Notes under the pieces: generated by a model
What the model was told of the DNA's origin: nothing
What the model saw: the letters and a program-made list of their open reading frames with translations, nothing else
The model's database searches: none
Origin: a virus
Reading direction: 5' to 3' (one strand)
Virus record (IMG/VR): IMGVR_UViG_3300027306_000009
Location: 1-35,495 of that record
Length of the DNA: 35,495 nt
Made by a program: the position numbers and the translations under genes
Shown here: piece by piece, positions 30,451 through 35,495 of the stretch
How the letters are laid out: every line of letters begins with the position of its first letter
How positions within the stretch are numbered: position 1 is the stretch's first letter

Positions 30451-30819
30451 TTATCTTGGCGTCTGGGTGGGTGAGTGCAATGGCAGGAGCCTTTCCAGTC
30501 GTTCCAGTTCTTCCAGGCCGGCGCGCTCTTCGGTGCCCAGCTTGTCGCGGGGCACTTCGCCGATGCAGGTTTCGCCGTCGACGTAGGTCCGAGCCCATTC
30601 CATTACCTGCTTCGTGCCCAAGGGTGGCTGGGCGGGCTCATGCTCTGCGCACCAGTCATCGGCCTTCAACCAGGGCCAGCGGGGCGGGAAAGCCTCGGGG
30701 TAGACGCCGAAGTGCTTGTTGGGGTCATGAACGGCAATGGGGGCACGGCGGCGGCATGTGAAGGCCTGCCAGCCGGTTTCACGGGCGACGAAGCGGCATG
30801 TTGAGCATTGGGCGGTCAT
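30451..30819 (-). CDS. Small Cys-containing phage protein (122 aa)
   Basis: CSTC at the N-terminus, a later Cys in FTCRRRAP, and DDWCAEHEP form a zinc-ribbon-like pattern that I recall from small phage proteins with a DDWCGEHEP-like tail motif. A Glu/Leu/Arg helix follows (ERAGLEELERLERLL). Function is unknown. ATG 30819 overlaps the previous stop (ATGA). It is the last gene before the long non-coding stretch. Confidence 0.75.
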   Translation of the reverse strand: MTAQCSTCRFVARETGWQAFTCRRRAPIAVHDPNKHFGVYPEAFPPRWPWLKADDWCAEHEPAQPPLGTKQVMEWARTYVDGETCIGEVPRDKLGTEERAGLEELERLERLLPLHSPTQTPR

Positions 30820-31361
30820 GCGGCCACCCGGCGAGCGCCAAAAAGTTCGGCGCCAATCGCCATGGCCAGGTACCGAGAAATTTCTCGGATAGCCCGCGAT
30901 TTGCCCATCGCCAGCAATGTTCGCCGATCAACGTGGTATGCCCATCGCCCACCGTCGTACTCGACCAGCACATGCACGTTGCATTTCAACTCGTCATGAG
31001 CGACCGATGCCAGCATCCCGGGGAGGTCAATGACAGTCATCACATCTCTTGCTGTGGGCTCATCACCCAATTCGGTAAACGGGGAATCCATCCCCGCATC
31101 AGCAGGAAGTCTGAATCGTGCTCCAGGGTGCGCTTGATGGTGCTGAGCAGTCGTCTTCGGTCCGAACAGCGCCGAATAGGGCCCGACCATCGACTTGGCC
31201 ACCTGAATCTCTTGCTCGAGATCTCGCTTTTTCTCTGCGACGTGCTCCAGAAGGCCTGAGGCCATTGCATGGGCGGTCTTGAAGCGTTCGGCTTCGCTTG
31301 CGGCAGCGGCCAGAGCCTCTCGTGCGCGGCGGCGCTGGTTTCTTCCAAATCGTTTGCTCAT
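30816..31361 (-). CDS. Hypothetical phage protein (181 aa)
   Basis: ATG 31361 (MSKRFGRNQRRRAREAL) follows a GAGAG purine run; upstream codons are a shadow of ninG. The product has a basic N-terminus, a coiled-coil-like helical stretch (ERFKTAHAMASGLLEHVAEKKRD, about 26-50) and a beta-rich end (VHVLVEYDGGRWAYHVDRRT). I do not recognise the family. It overlaps the 122-aa gene start by four bases. Confidence 0.72.
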   Translation of the reverse strand: MSKRFGRNQRRRAREALAAAASEAERFKTAHAMASGLLEHVAEKKRDLEQEIQVAKSMVGPYSALFGPKTTAQHHQAHPGARFRLPADAGMDSPFTELGDEPTARDVMTVIDLPGMLASVAHDELKCNVHVLVEYDGGRWAYHVDRRTLLAMGKSRAIREISRYLAMAIGAELFGARRVAA

Positions 31362-31389
31362 GGTTCTCTCTCGTGGTGGTGGTTGGGGT

Positions 31390-32070
31390 TCAAGCGAAGG
31401 CTTCTTCAGCCTCTCGAACCTGCTTGGCCAGTTCGTTGGAGGCCTTGCGGTAGTGGTTTCGGATCTCGCGAACTTGGTCGCGGGTGTACTTCTTGGGGGT
31501 CTGGTCGGCCTCGAGGGCCTCAACCTGGGCCAGGCCGATGCGGGCAATCAGGCCGGCGCGGTACTCGACGTGGTTGCCGGCCTTGTGGTTGTTGCAGACC
31601 TTGCGCTGGGCGTGGACGTTGCGCTCATCGAATCTGAGGTGCGGGGCGCTACCTACGCTGCGGTAGTGGCCGGCGTCGTAGGCGCCCCCAAAGCGCTGGT
31701 CGCCCAGGGGCTGGCCACAGCAGATGCACGGCCGGCGCGCATCTCTCAGCCGGATGAACCGGTTGAACTCGCGCTGAGCCTCGGCCAGAAGTTCGGGCAA
31801 GGTCTTCATTTCTTCCAGCTTGGCCCGGGTCTGGCGCTTGTCTTCTGCTGCGGTCTTCTTCGCGGCCTTGGCGTTCTTGAGCTCGCCCATGTTCTGGGCG
31901 CACGGAACGCTGCAGGCGCACTGCATCGGCCTGGCCGGGATGAACTTCGCTCCACACCCACCCTTGGACTTGGCGCAGGTCTTCGGCTTGACGGCTGCCG
32001 TCGCCCGATCGGTCGCGCTGGCGGCCTTGGCCTTGAACGGGGTTCGCTTGAGCGGCGTGCTTCGCTTCAT
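31390..32070 (-). CDS. ninG: NinG (Rap-like) recombination endonuclease (226 aa)
   Basis: The basic N-terminus (MKRSTPLKRTPFKAK), a CGAKFIPARPMQCACS cluster and CICCGQPLG...GGAYDAGHYRSVGS with conserved Cys/His, then VCNNHKAGN, are the hallmarks of NinG/Rap, which in lambda processes recombination intermediates. Length fits. It lies in the same operon as NinB, as in lambda. ATG 32070 overlaps the previous stop (ATGA). Confidence 0.88.
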   Translation of the reverse strand: MKRSTPLKRTPFKAKAASATDRATAAVKPKTCAKSKGGCGAKFIPARPMQCACSVPCAQNMGELKNAKAAKKTAAEDKRQTRAKLEEMKTLPELLAEAQREFNRFIRLRDARRPCICCGQPLGDQRFGGAYDAGHYRSVGSAPHLRFDERNVHAQRKVCNNHKAGNHVEYRAGLIARIGLAQVEALEADQTPKKYTRDQVREIRNHYRKASNELAKQVREAEEAFA

Positions 32071-32276
32071 GCAGCAAACTCCAGGGGCAATTGGTCTTCT
32101 GTCTCTTCAGGGCGGTGGCTGGTGGTGCGCAGCTGAATGGCGCGCTGGCGCGGCTTGGCCTCGATCAGGCCGGCGCGACGGGCGCACACCGGGCCCCAGG
32201 CGCTCAGGCCTTGGGCTGTCTGGACGGTTGCGGCGGGCTTGGGGCCCAGGGGCCTCCCGCATTTCACGCATTTCAT
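32067..32276 (-). CDS. Small zinc-ribbon-like protein (69 aa)
   Basis: It opens MKCVKCGRPLGPKPAAT and then SAWGPVCARRAG, a pattern seen in many small phage zinc-binding proteins found beside NinB and NinG. Function is unknown. It shares four-base overlaps with both neighbours. Confidence 0.8.
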   Translation of the reverse strand: MKCVKCGRPLGPKPAATVQTAQGLSAWGPVCARRAGLIEAKPRQRAIQLRTTSHRPEETEDQLPLEFAA

Positions 32277-32743
32277 GCCGGGACCGCCTCTCTGGCCTTG
32301 GCGGCAGGCCGACGCGCTTGAAGGTCAGCCGGGTGGGGCTCGAGGTCGTAGAAGGTGACACCCAACTCGGTGGCGGCCCACGCCTCCACCTGGTCGCAGA
32401 ACGCTGCGAACTCGACCGTGGTCAGGGTGGTGGAGCTCTTGCCGATGACCTGGCCATCCGGCAGTTCGATGACGCCGATGAACTTGCGCTTCGCGAGCTC
32501 GTGCCACACCTCGGCGTCGAACATGCGGCCGTTCACGGTGGCCTGCTCGGCGATCTGGGCAAGCACTCCCCTACCCCAGTAACGCCTATTCTGCGGTTTC
32601 GTCCGCTTGCGGCGCTCGACCTTGAGCACCCAGCGGGATTCGCCCAACAACTTGCCGGCAAGGAAGGGGAACAGCCGGCTCTGGATCACAGCCCAGGCCT
32701 GCTGCCGGTTGTGGAGCTCAAGCTCCAGGCGCTCGTCGCTCAC
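32273..32743 (-). CDS. ninB: NinB (recombination mediator) family protein (156 aa), GTG start
   Basis: GTG 32743 overlaps the preceding stop (GTGA). The core (KRTKPQNRRYWGRGVLAQIA, then NGRMFDAEVWHELAKRKFIG) matches NinB, the lambda Orf protein that helps load recombinase on ssDNA-binding-protein-coated DNA. Length is near the family's (about 142 aa) with a Pro/Ala/Arg tail. Earlier in-frame codons read as a shadow of the upstream gene. Confidence 0.85.
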   Translation of the reverse strand: MSDERLELELHNRQQAWAVIQSRLFPFLAGKLLGESRWVLKVERRKRTKPQNRRYWGRGVLAQIAEQATVNGRMFDAEVWHELAKRKFIGVIELPDGQVIGKSSTTLTTVEFAAFCDQVEAWAATELGVTFYDLEPHPADLQARRPAAKAREAVPA

Positions 32744-33000
32744 TTGTCGCTCCCACGAATGGAGGAGTAAGGCAGCCCGTTGGCCTGCAGCAAGTTGCGC
32801 GTCAGGGCGTTGGCCCGGCGCACACGATCGGCGTACTCCTGCCCCTTGTTCTGCGCCAGCGTCTCGTAGGCGTGCACCTGCATTTCGTGGGACATGCGGC
32901 GGATGGCTATGGCCGAGCCGTTGATCTCCAGGCACTCGGCCTGCCACTCAGGGCTGGCGCTGTCGACCAGGGTTCCGTCAAGCAGTTTCACGATCGCCAC
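32740..33000 (-). CDS. Hypothetical protein (86 aa), GTG start
   Basis: It is read from GTG 33000 (VAIVKLLDGTLVDSASPEW), overlapping the previous gene by 23 bases. The product is helical (HEMQVHAYETLAQNKGQEYADRV) and ends SSIRGSDK. Longer in-frame versions contain a Ser/Pro/Arg shadow sequence. No family is recognised. It is coupled to NinB by a GTGA overlap. Confidence 0.7.
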   Translation of the reverse strand: MAIVKLLDGTLVDSASPEWQAECLEINGSAIAIRRMSHEMQVHAYETLAQNKGQEYADRVRRANALTRNLLQANGLPYSSIRGSDK

Positions 33001-33175
33001 GGGCGTTCTCCACAGGGATGAATTGAGGGCGGTCGACCTGGCCAGGCTTGGCACAGGTGGCCATCCACCAGATGTGGTCCATGGCGTTCTCGGCCTTGAT
33101 GTACCGAAGGCACTCGGCGTGCTTTGGGCAGGCCAGGCCATGGCAGAGGTAGTCGGATGGGCCCAGGGTGGTCAT
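32978..33175 (-). CDS. Small Cys-rich phage protein (65 aa)
   Basis: Four cysteines (C11, C16, C22, C41) with a nearby His suggest a zinc site. The tail FIPVENARG is of a kind seen in small phage proteins. Function is unknown. It overlaps the winged-helix gene by four bases (ATGA). Confidence 0.75.
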   Translation of the reverse strand: MTTLGPSDYLCHGLACPKHAECLRYIKAENAMDHIWWMATCAKPGQVDRPQFIPVENARGDRETA

Positions 33176-33894
33176 GCAGACTCCACTTCAGGCGCGCGGT
33201 GCGCCTTGCGCTTGACAGAGTGGTCCTGAACCCCAACGGTGGTCAGGAGTTGCCAGAACGGGTTTTCTGCGGCGCTGGCCTTGCCGTTCTCGGCAAGTCG
33301 TCTGGCGGCCTCGGCGGCGCGGATCTTGGCGCGGTTCCTCTCCCGCCAAATGGCCATGTACTTGCGCTTATCCACAGGCGGCTTAGTCGCGTCACGCCCA
33401 GGCCCAAATCCATACTGAGGCGTCCAGCCGCAACGCGGTTTGTCGACGTAGACCCATGACCAAATGCGGAACACATCGGTGCAGCGCCCGCCTTGCCTGT
33501 AGTGCGTGATTGCCGAATTGACCAGCGATTGGTCAATCTGTAGCCAGCTGGCAATCTCCGCAGCGGTCATCGGCTCGCCGTTTTCTTGGATCGCCGCTGT
33601 GATCGCGTCACGTCGGTGGGCGTTCTTCCCAATCCTGGCCTTGTGTTGGTCTTCTAAGGGGCTGGCGTGATGGACGTGAACGCCGTAGAGCGGTGAAGGC
33701 TTGGTTGCGTGGTTTGGTCGGCTGCCAGCCACATAGACCAAACCCTTGGCCTTGAGTTTTCGCAGGTTGCTCAGCACCGGGCTTTCCGTTAGGTTCAGCC
33801 GCTCCATCAGGTCGGTTTTGGACATCGGCGCTTGACTGAGCGCGGCCAAGATCCGCTTTTGGTTGTGGGTCAGGGTTGAGGTCTGATCTTTCAC
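33172..33894 (-). CDS. Winged-helix DNA-binding protein (240 aa)
   Basis: Two HTH-like segments are visible: residues about 8-55 (NQKRILAALSQAPMSKTDLM...LTESPVLSNLRKLKAKGLVYV) form a winged helix, and about 100-140 (MTAAEIASWLQIDQSLVNSAI) a second one. A basic helix (WRERNRAKIRAAEAARRLAE) follows. It sits directly after the DnaC-like gene with an ATGA overlap and could be a replication or transcription regulator. The specific target is unknown. Confidence 0.78.
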   Translation of the reverse strand: MKDQTSTLTHNQKRILAALSQAPMSKTDLMERLNLTESPVLSNLRKLKAKGLVYVAGSRPNHATKPSPLYGVHVHHASPLEDQHKARIGKNAHRRDAITAAIQENGEPMTAAEIASWLQIDQSLVNSAITHYRQGGRCTDVFRIWSWVYVDKPRCGWTPQYGFGPGRDATKPPVDKRKYMAIWRERNRAKIRAAEAARRLAENGKASAAENPFWQLLTTVGVQDHSVKRKAHRAPEVESA

Positions 33895-34658
33895 GATTGC
33901 TCCACTCCGACAGACGCCCGCAGGCTCTGCCAGTCAAAGGTGAGGCGGCAGGCCCCGGCTTCGCGCAGTCGGTCGTAGGCGGCCTCGCTCATGACGTCGA
34001 TGACGCCCTGGCGGTCCAGGTTGGACAGGACCATCGTCGGGCGCACCGCCTCGTACCTCGCGTCAATGAGACGGAAGAAGGCGTTCTGGGCGTTCGCGGT
34101 AGAGCTCGAGCGCCCCACCTCGTCCAGGATCAGGAGGTGAACGGCTGCGAGCTCCTGCATCCAGGCTTCGCGCTCCTTGAAGTCCTTCCCCCAGTAGGCG
34201 TCCAGGAACTCCGAGGCCTTGACCCTCAAGACCGTGCGCTTGGACGCCCTGACAGCCTTGCAGATGGCCGTGGCGAGGTGGTTCTTGCCAGTGCCGGGAT
34301 TGCCCAGCAGGATCAGCCCGCGGCCTGCGGCCAGGTTCGACTCGAAGTCGGCGGCGTAGGTACGGCAGGCATCCAGTACCAGACGCTGCTTGTCCGACTC
34401 GGTCAGGTAGTTGTCGAAGTCGCAATGCGCGAACCGGGCCGGGATGTTGCTGGCGCTAAGGAGCCCGGCTGCGCGCTTGGTGCTCAGGCAGTGCGGACAC
34501 CCGCCCGGGTTCGCGGCGTACACCGTGCCGTCGATGGTCTGGCGCACCACATAGGGCCCGTGAACGTCACAGACCTCCATGTCGCGCAGGTCGGCCAGCG
34601 TCCGGCCGCTGCCGGGCTTGGTCTGGACGCCAGAAACGTCAAGCGGGCTCAACGACAT
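33891..34658 (-). CDS. DnaC/IstB-type helicase loader ATPase (255 aa)
   Basis: Walker A GNPGTGKNH at about 119-127, Walker B LLILDE at 175-180 and an arginine-finger-like C-terminal segment (YDRLREAGACRLTFDW) are the signature of DnaC-type loaders. An N-terminal Cys/His cluster (CDVHG...CPHC, residues 30-57) precedes the ATPase. It would load the host replicative helicase at the phage origin. The start overlaps the DnaT-like gene by 20 bases. Confidence 0.92.
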   Translation of the reverse strand: MSLSPLDVSGVQTKPGSGRTLADLRDMEVCDVHGPYVVRQTIDGTVYAANPGGCPHCLSTKRAAGLLSASNIPARFAHCDFDNYLTESDKQRLVLDACRTYAADFESNLAAGRGLILLGNPGTGKNHLATAICKAVRASKRTVLRVKASEFLDAYWGKDFKEREAWMQELAAVHLLILDEVGRSSSTANAQNAFFRLIDARYEAVRPTMVLSNLDRQGVIDVMSEAAYDRLREAGACRLTFDWQSLRASVGVEQS

Positions 34659-35379
34659 CGTGGCCTCCGTGGTTGGGGGTGCGTGTGGCGGCCGGCCGCG
34701 ATGGCTGGAACGCCGGTCGGCTGGCGCCGCGGACTTGGCGCGTCTTCAGGCTCTTGGCGAGGGCGTTGTCCCACTCAGCCTGGGTGCGAATCTCGTGCGG
34801 CCTGGCCATCCAGTAGCCCCGGAACTCGTTCAGCCCCTCGGTCATCTCGACGTCGTTGAGCACCGGCAGGCCGGCCAGTTTGGCCTGGGCTGTGAAGCCA
34901 GGGCTTGGCGCCCAGTCGGCTTCGATCGGGAAGACCTCGTTGTCGGCAACTGGCGCGCGCGCTGTTGTTGCTGGTATTACTTCTTCTCTTCTCTTCTCTT
35001 CTCTGGTCCGCTTTTTGTCCGCATCTGATGCGGACGCTTTGCGGTCATTGCGCTTGCGCTCGGTTTCCTGGGCGCGTCTCTTGGCAGACTGACCGTTGTG
35101 CTCTTCAAAGCGAGGCAGAAACACGCCTTCTTCGTCGTGAGACAGCCAGCCGACAGACTCCATTGCTGACGAGATGCCTGGAAATCCGACAAGCTCATCA
35201 AGCGCGTCGGGCGTGTATCCGGACAACTGTCCGTCTGCCGAGTGCGTGTCAAACAGACACCAGACCGCAAACAGTCCGCCAACCGTCCGAAGTCTGTCCG
35301 CACGCAATGCGGACGACATGCGGACAACTTTCGGATGTGTCAGCAGGTCTTTGCCCATCTTGATCCAGTCGCCGGCCAT
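34639..35379 (-). CDS. DnaT-like replication initiator / primosomal protein (246 aa)
   Basis: Residues 1-100 resemble the N-terminal winged-helix of phage replisome-organiser proteins (MGKDLLTHPKVVRMSSAL, then a YTPDALDELVGFPG helix). A basic low-complexity linker (about 100-140) follows. The C-terminal part (FRGYWMARPHEIRTQAEWDN) is the DnaT-type ssDNA-binding domain. It is followed by a DnaC-type loader. A GTCCG/CGGAC iteron-like cluster and a polypyrimidine tract lie within the gene, as lambda ori lies within O. Confidence 0.82.
   Translation of the reverse strand: MAGDWIKMGKDLLTHPKVVRMSSALRADRLRTVGGLFAVWCLFDTHSADGQLSGYTPDALDELVGFPGISSAMESVGWLSHDEEGVFLPRFEEHNGQSAKRRAQETERKRNDRKASASDADKKRTREEKRREEVIPATTARAPVADNEVFPIEADWAPSPGFTAQAKLAGLPVLNDVEMTEGLNEFRGYWMARPHEIRTQAEWDNALAKSLKTRQVRGASRPAFQPSRPAATRTPNHGGHDVVEPA
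34981..35003. repeat. Pentanucleotide repeat (TTCTC)4 in the DnaT-like gene
   Basis: The plus strand reads TTC followed by four perfect TTCTC units. It encodes the Arg/Glu/Lys linker. A change of one unit would shift the frame and remove the DnaT-like domain. It also forms a strand-asymmetric polypyrimidine tract beside the iteron-like cluster. Confidence 0.6.
35006..35325. other. Candidate replication origin: iteron-like GTCCG/CGGAC cluster
   Basis: GTCCG or its complement occurs about ten times: near 35006, 35017, 35031, 35220, 35229, 35274, 35285, 35296, 35310 and 35321. ATGCGGAC occurs at 35028, 35307 and 35318, the last two exactly 11 bp apart. GTCCGCATC and GATGCGGAC form a 9-bp inverted repeat around 35026. 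A polypyrimidine tract adjoins at 34981-35003. Iterons next to an asymmetric tract inside the initiator gene match lambda ori. Confidence 0.5.
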
Positions 35380-35495
35380 CAGCGCCCCCCCTTCTGACGG
35401 CCCTTGATGAACTCAGGGCTCAGGCCTCGGTTGGACAGATCGCCCAGGCAACCTGTTGCGCGACGAACGACTTCAGGGTCATCAGACTCGAGATC
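35379..35495 (-). CDS. C-terminal 38 residues of a phage protein (partial, 5' end outside window)
   Basis: An open frame enters from the right edge and ends at a TGA that overlaps the DnaT-like ATG by one base (TGATG), as is usual in this operon. Its last residues are acidic then basic (DLESDDPEVVRR ... IKGRQKGGR). Too little is present to name it. Confidence 0.6.
   Translation of the reverse strand, partial: DLESDDPEVVRRATGCLGDLSNRGLSPEFIKGRQKGGR

Noticed and set aside
1-35495. CRISPR arrays, tRNA and rRNA genes, insertion sequences, integrase and attachment sites.
   Set aside because: No regularly spaced repeats, no tRNA-like cloverleaf, no transposase or integrase motif was found in the window.

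Overview
The window is GC-rich phage DNA, either a free phage or a prophage segment, in which every supported gene lies on the minus strand and is read from right (35495) to left (1). The very high GC at third codon positions and the dense ATGA/GTGA stop-start overlaps suggest a betaproteobacterial host such as Burkholderiales; this is an inference from composition only. I see no integrase, rRNA, tRNA or CRISPR array. The virion genes describe a short-tailed (podovirus-like) particle: a P22-type portal, an N4-gp56/DUF4043-type major capsid protein, a tail adaptor, a nozzle-like protein and internal virion proteins.

Right part, 35495-29126 (replication and recombination): a truncated ORF at the edge, a DnaT-like initiator, a DnaC/IstB-type helicase loader, a winged-helix protein, small Cys-rich proteins, NinB and NinG of the lambda type, and several small phage proteins. 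An iteron-like cluster (GTCCG/CGGAC) next to a polypyrimidine tract lies inside the initiator gene, as ori lies in lambda O. A non-coding stretch of about 380 bp (30067-30450) holds several inverted repeats and a strong promoter-like element with an operator-like palindrome in its spacer. The block ends at a hairpin terminator (29077-29100).

Middle part, 29022-14861 (packaging, head and tail): TerS, TerL, an N4 gp49/Sf6 gp66 family protein, a small membrane protein, an unknown 154-aa protein, portal, scaffold, a CsrA-like protein, major capsid, a putative decoration protein, an intrinsic terminator, then neck, tail-fibre and nozzle genes and several small genes. Between the CsrA-like gene and the capsid gene are two perfect 6-bp hairpins that each show GGA in the loop, followed by a GGA-containing Shine-Dalgarno. 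This is the classic CsrA target layout.

Left part, 14864-1 (internal virion proteins): a small protein, a protein with a C-terminal S74-type chaperone domain, a 539-aa ejection-type protein, and one giant polyvalent ORF that starts at 11624 and runs off the left edge (more than 3874 residues). It carries a DarB-like N6-adenine methyltransferase, an SF2/SNF2 helicase, an HExxGH motif and a GNAT-like module. Two normal-looking small genes are nested out of frame inside it, exactly where the giant protein becomes Gly/Ala/Asp/Arg-rich linker.

A minus-strand motif, TGACATTG followed usually by (A/C)ACCC, occurs five times. Each copy lies 32-71 nt upstream of a gene start, which suggests a phage-specific promoter or regulatory element.
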